Positions 5,760 through 7,220 of a stretch of 7,220 bases of DNA are shown piece after piece. Position numbers and translations under genes: made by a program. The DNA is from an uncultured Ruminococcus sp. Its GTDB lineage: Bacteria > Bacillota > Clostridia > Oscillospirales > Ruminococcaceae. The notes under the pieces are model-generated. The model was not told the origin of the DNA. It searched no databases and saw nothing but the letters and a program-made list of their open reading frames with translations. Each line of letters opens with the position of its first letter. Positions within the stretch are counted from its first letter, which is position 1. Location of the stretch: NCBI GenBank assembly GCA_900541495.1, contig UQKC01000084.1, forward strand, positions 1 to 7,220. The letters run 5' to 3'.

Positions 5760-5788
5760 TTGACAAATATGCTTGTATCTGCTATAAT
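5760..5788 (+). promoter_or_regulatory. Consensus promoter of tRNA-Ser
   Basis: The boxes are perfect: TTGACA (5760-5765), a 17-bp spacer, and TATAAT (5783-5788). Runs of T and A directly upstream (5743-5756) resemble an UP element. The start near 5795 lies about 8 bases before the mature tRNA, as expected for a strong stable-RNA promoter. Confidence 0.92.
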
Positions 5789-5802
5789 AACATAGTCGGC
5801 AC

Positions 5803-5895
5803 GGAGAAGTCGCCTAGCCCGGTTTATGGCGCACGACTGGAACTCGTGTATGGGTTAATAGCTCATCGAGGGTTCGAATCCCTCCTTCTCCGCCA
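5803..5895 (+). tRNA. tRNA-Ser (anticodon GGA)
   Basis: A 93-base class II tRNA. The acceptor stem GGAGAAG (5803-5809) pairs with CTTCTCC (5885-5891), followed by discriminator G and encoded CCA. The D stem is GCC/GGC. The anticodon stem CACGA/TCGTG (5832-5836, 5844-5848) holds the loop CTGGAAC with GGA at 5839-5841, reading UCC/UCU codons. The long variable arm, ATGGG/CTCAT, is typical of serine tRNAs. The T arm is GAGGG-TTCGAAT-CCCTC (5868-5884). Confidence 0.97.
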
Positions 5896-5902
5896 CAAAA
5901 AG

Positions 5903-5939
5903 AGGACTCAATCTTTTCAGATTGGGTCCTTTCTTTTTT
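5903..5939 (+). terminator. Terminator of the tRNA-Ser unit
   Basis: AGGACTCAATC (5903-5913) pairs with GATTGGGTCCT (5920-5930), 11 bp with one G-T wobble, around a 6-base loop. TTCTTTTTT follows. Only 16 bases separate its end from the methyltransferase start codon. Confidence 0.92.
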
Positions 5940-5955
5940 ACAGCGAGGTGACGCC

Positions 5956-6882
5956 ATGAAAGCCGAACGCAACAAGACAATCGACTTCCTGCCGCAGGAC
6001 GCACCGGAATATCTCGCGCGCTGCCTGCGTGTTGCGCAGGATGTCCCGCTTGACGCCGTGTGTGACCGCACCATCTGCGGCGACACGTTTCAGGTCACAC
6101 CGCACCTGCCGCGCGGCTTTGCTGACCTGCTGATCGTCGACCCGCCGTACAACCTCACGAAGGAATTCGCCGGCGGCGCCTTCCGCCGCATGACGGACGC
6201 CAACTACGCCGCCTTCACCCGCGCATGGATCGAGCTGCTGCTGCCGCTGCTCAAGCCGAACGCCTCGATCTACGTCTGCTGTGACTGGCGCTCGAGCCCG
6301 ATCATCGGCCTGACGCTCAAGGAGTATTTCCGGCTGCAAAACCGCATCACATGGCAGCGGGAAAAGGGCCGTGGGGCACAGCATAACTGGAAAAACGGCA
6401 TGGAGGACATCTGGTTTGCCACGCGCACGGATGACTATACGTTCCACGTCGACGCCGTGAAGATGCGCCGGCGCGTGCGCGCGCCCTACCGCACCGACGG
6501 CCAGCCGAAGGACTGGGAGGAAACGCCGGACGGGAAATTCCGCAACACGTGCCCGTCAAACTTCTGGGATGACATCTCCGTGCCCTACTGGTCGATGCCG
6601 GAAAACACCGCCCACCCGACGCAGAAGCCAGAGAAGCTGCTGGCAAAGCTCATCCTCGCAAGCTCCGACCCCGGCGGCATCGTGCTCGACCCCTTTGCCG
6701 GGTCCGGCTCGACGGCTGTGACGGCGCGCAAGCTCGGCCGCCGCTTCGTCGCCATTGAGCGCAGCGAGCAATACTGCGCCTGGGCGGAAAAGCGGCTGGA
6801 AATGGCAGCCGATAACCCCACCATTCAGGGCTATGCCGACGGTGTGTTCTGGGAGCGTAACGCCGGCCGTCTGCCGCGCTGA
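5956..6882 (+). CDS. Site-specific DNA methyltransferase (beta class, DPPY type)
   Basis: A 308-aa SAM-dependent DNA methyltransferase, probably adenine-N6 or possibly cytosine-N4. The catalytic motif IV, DPPYN (62-66), precedes the SAM-binding motif I, DPFAGSGST (245-253), which is the beta-class order. The target-recognition region lies between them, around 130-210. HPTQKPEKLL (220-229) and AIERSEQYCAWAEKRL (266-281) are standard motifs flanking the SAM pocket. GAGGTG (5945-5950) lies 5 bases before the ATG. No restriction endonuclease is visible beside it in this window, so it may be an orphan or phage/element-borne enzyme. Its GC content is about 67% in one spot-counted line, and it prefers CTG, GCC and CGC codons, unlike the genes to its left. 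Position next to a tRNA gene adds to the case for acquisition. The recognition sequence cannot be predicted by eye. Confidence 0.93.
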   Translation: MKAERNKTIDFLPQDAPEYLARCLRVAQDVPLDAVCDRTICGDTFQVTPHLPRGFADLLIVDPPYNLTKEFAGGAFRRMTDANYAAFTRAWIELLLPLLKPNASIYVCCDWRSSPIIGLTLKEYFRLQNRITWQREKGRGAQHNWKNGMEDIWFATRTDDYTFHVDAVKMRRRVRAPYRTDGQPKDWEETPDGKFRNTCPSNFWDDISVPYWSMPENTAHPTQKPEKLLAKLILASSDPGGIVLDPFAGSGSTAVTARKLGRRFVAIERSEQYCAWAEKRLEMAADNPTIQGYADGVFWERNAGRLPR

Positions 6883-6957
6883 TACCGCGCTTTCTGCGCC
6901 CTGCGACCGCTGCCGGGCAGGATGCAGGATGCAGCGCATTTTCAGCGCCGATACCGC
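6883..6957. other. GC-rich spacer after the methyltransferase
   Basis: No gene or T-tract terminator is visible. It holds a small tandem GGATGCA repeat near 6920-6933. The octamer GATACCGC occurs twice, at the methyltransferase stop and just before TTGACA. Confidence 0.35.
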
Positions 6958-6986
6958 TTGACAAGCGGCCAAAATGATGTTACAAC
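6958..6986 (+). promoter_or_regulatory. Probable promoter of the terminal open frame
   Basis: The -35 box is TTGACA (6958-6963), the spacer is 17 bp, and the -10 box is TACAAC (6981-6986). The start near 6993 would give a leader of about 31 bases ending in the AGAAGGTG ribosome binding site. The -10 lacks the final consensus T. Confidence 0.6.
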
Positions 6987-7023
6987 GAAAACCATCTGTG
7001 AAACCAAAAAAGAAGGTGCGGAT

Positions 7024-7220
7024 ATGAAACGCGGATATCTATACATCCTGATCACGACGCTGCTGTTTTCCAGCATGGATCGTATCGATGTGGTCAGCAA
7101 TGCCATGGAGCTTCGTGGATTTGGAAAACATAAGAAAAGGACATGGTATTCAGCCAGACCACTCAAAAAGAATGATTATATCGTGCTCATTGTTACCGTG
7201 ATTTTTACAGTGACAGCACT
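7024..7220 (+). CDS. Partial chimeric frame: EamA-like start joined to EcfT-like C-terminal region
   Basis: An open frame of 65 codons that runs off the right edge. AAGGTG (7013-7018) lies 5 bases before the ATG. Residues 1-18 (MKRGYLYILITTLLFSSM) look like the first membrane segment of EamA/DMT-superfamily permeases. From about residue 20 the text changes: RIDVVSNAMELRGFGKHKKR and then TWYSARPL match the cytoplasmic coupling region and the start of the last membrane segment of ECF-transporter T components (EcfT). That region normally follows several membrane helices, which are absent here. The two halves do not belong to one known family, and the join falls near 7071-7080. It is either a deletion or recombination fusion (probably a pseudogene) or a chimeric assembly join. 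Both family matches are from recognition, the EcfT one more secure than the EamA one. Confidence 0.6.
   Translation, partial: MKRGYLYILITTLLFSSMDRIDVVSNAMELRGFGKHKKRTWYSARPLKKNDYIVLIVTVIFTVTA

Noticed and set aside
5814..6086. 90-aa minus-strand frame across the tRNA and the methyltransferase start
   Set aside because: Its C-terminal text (GEGGIRTLDELLTHTR) is the well-known false translation of a serine tRNA gene read backwards.
5938..6447. 169-aa minus-strand frame opposite the methyltransferase, and similar frames to 6972
   Set aside because: Long antisense frames are expected in GC-rich coding DNA. These lack motifs, and the plus-strand product has all methyltransferase motifs.
1..7220. 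CRISPR array, transposase or multi-gene defence system
   Set aside because: No regularly spaced repeats, no transposase or integrase motifs, and only a single methyltransferase with no nuclease or helicase partner in the window.

Overview
The window looks like chromosomal DNA from a gut Clostridia bacterium, probably Ruminococcus-like (Oscillospiraceae). This rests on near-consensus sigma-A promoters, strong GGAGG-type ribosome binding sites, moderate GC in the left 5.9 kb, a DUF3783 protein, an EF-G-like paralogue and a CCA-encoding tRNA-Ser. The assignment comes from recognising sequence families, not from a database search.

Positions 1-3728 hold three leftward genes. From right to left they are a 678-aa EF-G-like GTPase, a 243-aa secreted protein with a C-terminal membrane anchor, and a 126-aa DUF3783 protein. 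Each has its own plausible promoter. A hairpin terminator separates the anchored protein from the DUF3783 gene. The 324-bp gap at 1368-1691 contains a promoter overlapped by a 16-bp perfect inverted repeat, a leader stem-loop and a dispersed repeat.

Positions 3729-5802: xanthine phosphoribosyltransferase (xpt) is transcribed rightward from a promoter divergent to that of the EF-G-like gene. It converges on a leftward aldo/keto reductase at a shared bidirectional terminator. The reductase leader carries a 109-bp palindromic, MITE-like element.

Positions 5760-5939 hold tRNA-Ser(GGA) with a perfect consensus promoter and a strong terminator. Immediately after it lies a GC-rich (about 60-67% in spot counts) beta-class DNA methyltransferase. 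It differs from everything to its left in composition and codon choice, which suggests acquired DNA next to a tRNA gene.

The last 200 bp contain an odd open frame. Its first ~18 codons look like the start of an EamA/DMT-type permease, and the rest looks like the C-terminal part of an ECF transporter T component (EcfT). This indicates a deletion or recombination fusion, or a chimeric assembly join.

The genes do not form one pathway. They are mostly single-gene units for translation, purine salvage, redox and surface functions, followed by accessory DNA. I see no CRISPR array, transposase, integrase or defence operon. The best candidates for something unusual are the EF-G-like protein with a shortened switch I region and altered G motifs, the terminal chimera, and the palindromes over promoters and leaders.
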